From positions 1-63,255 of the forward strand of contig JAQXBM010000085.1 of NCBI GenBank assembly GCA_029252405.1: a stretch of DNA of 63,255 nt, written 5' to 3'. Shown here piece by piece: positions 61,839 to 63,255 of the stretch (within the stretch, counting starts at the first letter, position 1; each line of letters opens with the position of its first letter). This DNA comes from Crocinitomicaceae bacterium. GTDB lineage: Bacteria; Bacteroidota; Bacteroidia; Flavobacteriales_D; Crocinitomicaceae. The notes under the pieces were generated by a model. That model worked only from the letters and a program-made list of their open reading frames with translations. It was not told the DNA's origin and did no database searches. The position numbers and the translations under genes are program-made.

Positions 61839-63255
61839 ATGCAAATAAAACTAAGAATCATATTGGTAGCTGCAGTTACCGCATTAATCTCATTTTCTGC
61901 TATATCTCAGGTTGATGTAAATATTTACGAAGCAGCATTTCAGAAAGTTTTGGATGAGACAAATGTGAATATGCTGAATCGCCTAATCTCAGTCAGAAGT
62001 CAAGAACGACAGACCTTAATCGACTCAATACGCCAGAAAGACTCGATAAGGGTGAACCGAATCCTGATCAGAAAACTGGATAAAGAAAAGATTGATGGAA
62101 TTGATGAATTTGGGAGATCTTTCAAGTTCGTTGATGAAAACGGCCCTGCCGCAATAACCACAAGGACTTCATCTTTAAAAAAGGGTGGTAATTTATCTCT
62201 TGAATTGACGGGAGAAGGGCTTTCTATTTCCGTTTGGGAACAGTATTCAGGGGTAAATACTGCACACAAGGATTTCAGGGATGATTCGGGGAAATCTAGA
62301 GTGCAAATTATGCAGCCTGGTGGCAGATCACCGCATGGAACGCATGTAGCGGGAACAATAGCATCTGGTTCTGGAGAAATATCAAAGCAAGGCATGGCAA
62401 ATATGGCAAAAGTATATTTATATACTGCGAGTAATGCCATAAATGAAGTGGCTCAATTATCTTCTACTGGACCGACCCCATTAATACTTTCTAACCATTC
62501 GTATGGAATGAACTGTGGATGGGTGAAGAGGGCTGGGATCTGGAAATGGACAGGAGATAATTCTGTTTCCCGCAAAGAAGACTACCGTTTTGGTAATTAC
62601 ATGAAGCGTACTCAGTACATTGATTTGGTGGCAAATCTTGCTCCATATTCGCTGATGGTTTTTTCTGGTGGAAACGACCGCGGCACTGGAAAAACAAGAA
62701 GGGGACACGAGGTAGATGGAGGGAAAGATGGATATGATTGTCTTGGTCCAGCCAAGGTCTCAAAAAATTCATTAATCGTTGGATACGTTTATGATTACGA
62801 TTGGGGAGAAGACCCTATACAAGTTGCTCGTTCCAGTGCATTCGGTCCAACTGATGATGGTAGAATTAAACCGGACATCTGTGGCAACGGAATAGACATC
62901 ATTTCGTGCTCTCAAAAAGGAAATGGGTATAAGTCAAACTCAGGTAGCTCAATGGCTGCCCCAAATATCTCGGGTTCAGTAATTCTTGCTCAAGAGCTGT
63001 TTCACAAGCGATTTGGTTCATTCATGACTTCTGATATGGCAAAGGGATTAATCATTCATTCAGCTAAGTCGAATAATGAACTGGATGCACCAGACTACAG
63101 AATGGGGTGGGGAATTGCCGATTTTGAAAGCTTGGCAACGATAATTTTAAACGACAAATCGATTATTCGAAGAGATACTATTTCTACTGAAACTCTGGAA
63201 TTTGAGTTTTCAGAAACAGGAAGTTTTGTCGCTACTATTTGTTGGAATGACCCCG
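61839..63255 (+). CDS. S8 subtilisin-like peptidase, truncated by window end, with Asp-to-Glu change
   Basis: A frame open from ATG 61839 to the window edge (472 codons). Signal peptide MQIKLRIILVAAVTALISFSAISQ. A catalytic domain follows: H166 in HGTHVAG, oxyanion Asn in FSGGNDRG, and S371 in GSSMAAP. The typical SNHSYG segment of Bacteroidota S8 peptidases is present. The catalytic Asp of the family's VWD position is Glu134 (SVWEQYSG). The C-terminus, possibly with a T9SS tail, lies beyond the window. Confidence 0.88.
   Translation, partial: MQIKLRIILVAAVTALISFSAISQVDVNIYEAAFQKVLDETNVNMLNRLISVRSQERQTLIDSIRQKDSIRVNRILIRKLDKEKIDGIDEFGRSFKFVDENGPAAITTRTSSLKKGGNLSLELTGEGLSISVWEQYSGVNTAHKDFRDDSGKSRVQIMQPGGRSPHGTHVAGTIASGSGEISKQGMANMAKVYLYTASNAINEVAQLSSTGPTPLILSNHSYGMNCGWVKRAGIWKWTGDNSVSRKEDYRFGNYMKRTQYIDLVANLAPYSLMVFSGGNDRGTGKTRRGHEVDGGKDGYDCLGPAKVSKNSLIVGYVYDYDWGEDPIQVARSSAFGPTDDGRIKPDICGNGIDIISCSQKGNGYKSNSGSSMAAPNISGSVILAQELFHKRFGSFMTSDMAKGLIIHSAKSNNELDAPDYRMGWGIADFESLATIILNDKSIIRRDTISTETLEFEFSETGSFVATICWNDP

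Noticed and set aside
62000-62440. A 146-codon antisense frame near the window end
   Set aside because: It is the shadow of the truncated subtilase, whose plus-strand frame has clear catalytic motifs.

Overview
The window looks like a chromosomal segment from a member of the Bacteroidota, most likely a marine or freshwater Flavobacteriales bacterium of the Fluviicola/Crocinitomicaceae type. Three encoded proteins end in type IX secretion (T9SS) sorting domains (26.2-27.2, 30.4-32.5 and 40.9-43.2 kb). Promoter-like sites fit the Bacteroidota -33 TTG / -7 TAnnTTTG pattern, Shine-Dalgarno sites are not evident, and Bacteroidota-type families recur (START-like protein, BatA-domain protein, zinc-ligand-free dihydroorotase paralog, TssD-type Hcp). 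I see no rRNA, tRNA, CRISPR array or insertion sequence. The exact taxon is inference.

Layout. 0-7.7 kb: an isoleucine/valine operon, ilvE-ilvD-ilvB-ilvN-ilvC-ilvA, preceded by a 19-codon leader peptide rich in Ile/Val/Leu and a terminator with a competing pairing, i.e. a textbook-style transcriptional attenuator. 7.7-9.1 kb: an aminotransferase of the AONS/KBL family with one in-frame amber codon. 9.1-9.8 kb: mostly non-coding, with a 92-bp tandem repeat that duplicates the 3' end of the next gene. 9.8-25.2 kb: housekeeping and envelope genes (phospholipid methyltransferase-like, dihydroorotase-like, BatA-domain protein, TIGR02757, LolD-like ATPase, RibBA, two glycosyltransferases, LptF/G permease, START-like protein, isoprenylcysteine/lipid A methyltransferase-like protein, DEAD-box helicase).

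25.2-28.1 kb is a copper-flavoured island: an MbnP-like T9SS protein, a di-heme MbnH/MauG-type peroxidase, and divergently an orphan CuA-domain lipoprotein. 28.1-32.5 kb carries a lipoxygenase-like membrane protein and a glycine-rich HYR-domain T9SS protein. 32.8-37.7 kb is a cassette resembling type VI secretion cargo: two TssD/Hcp-like proteins with added C-terminal beta-domains, a lipase-like serine hydrolase, and a LysM-M23 peptidase-like protein that shares the added domain. A serpin, a sulfatase with a one-base frameshift and a large T9SS adhesin-like protein follow.

43.4-50.8 kb is a compact NAD/ADP-ribose module: NrtR regulator, NADAR protein, PARG-type glycohydrolase, macrodomain, KptA/Tpt1, second macrodomain, PPP-type phosphatase, deoxyribosyltransferase-like protein, nicotinamide phosphoribosyltransferase and PRPP synthetase. 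Four copies of a GTGTA-N5-TACAC palindrome sit at its three promoters, giving a self-contained regulon whose proteins make, cleave and recycle NAD-derived nucleotides.

50.9-63.3 kb: a lipoprotein, an acyltransferase, then a tyrosinase - HEAT protein - SCO/membrane fusion set, an unknown protein paired with a DyP peroxidase, a fatty acid hydroxylase, a nitroreductase, and a subtilase cut off by the window end whose catalytic Asp position is Glu.
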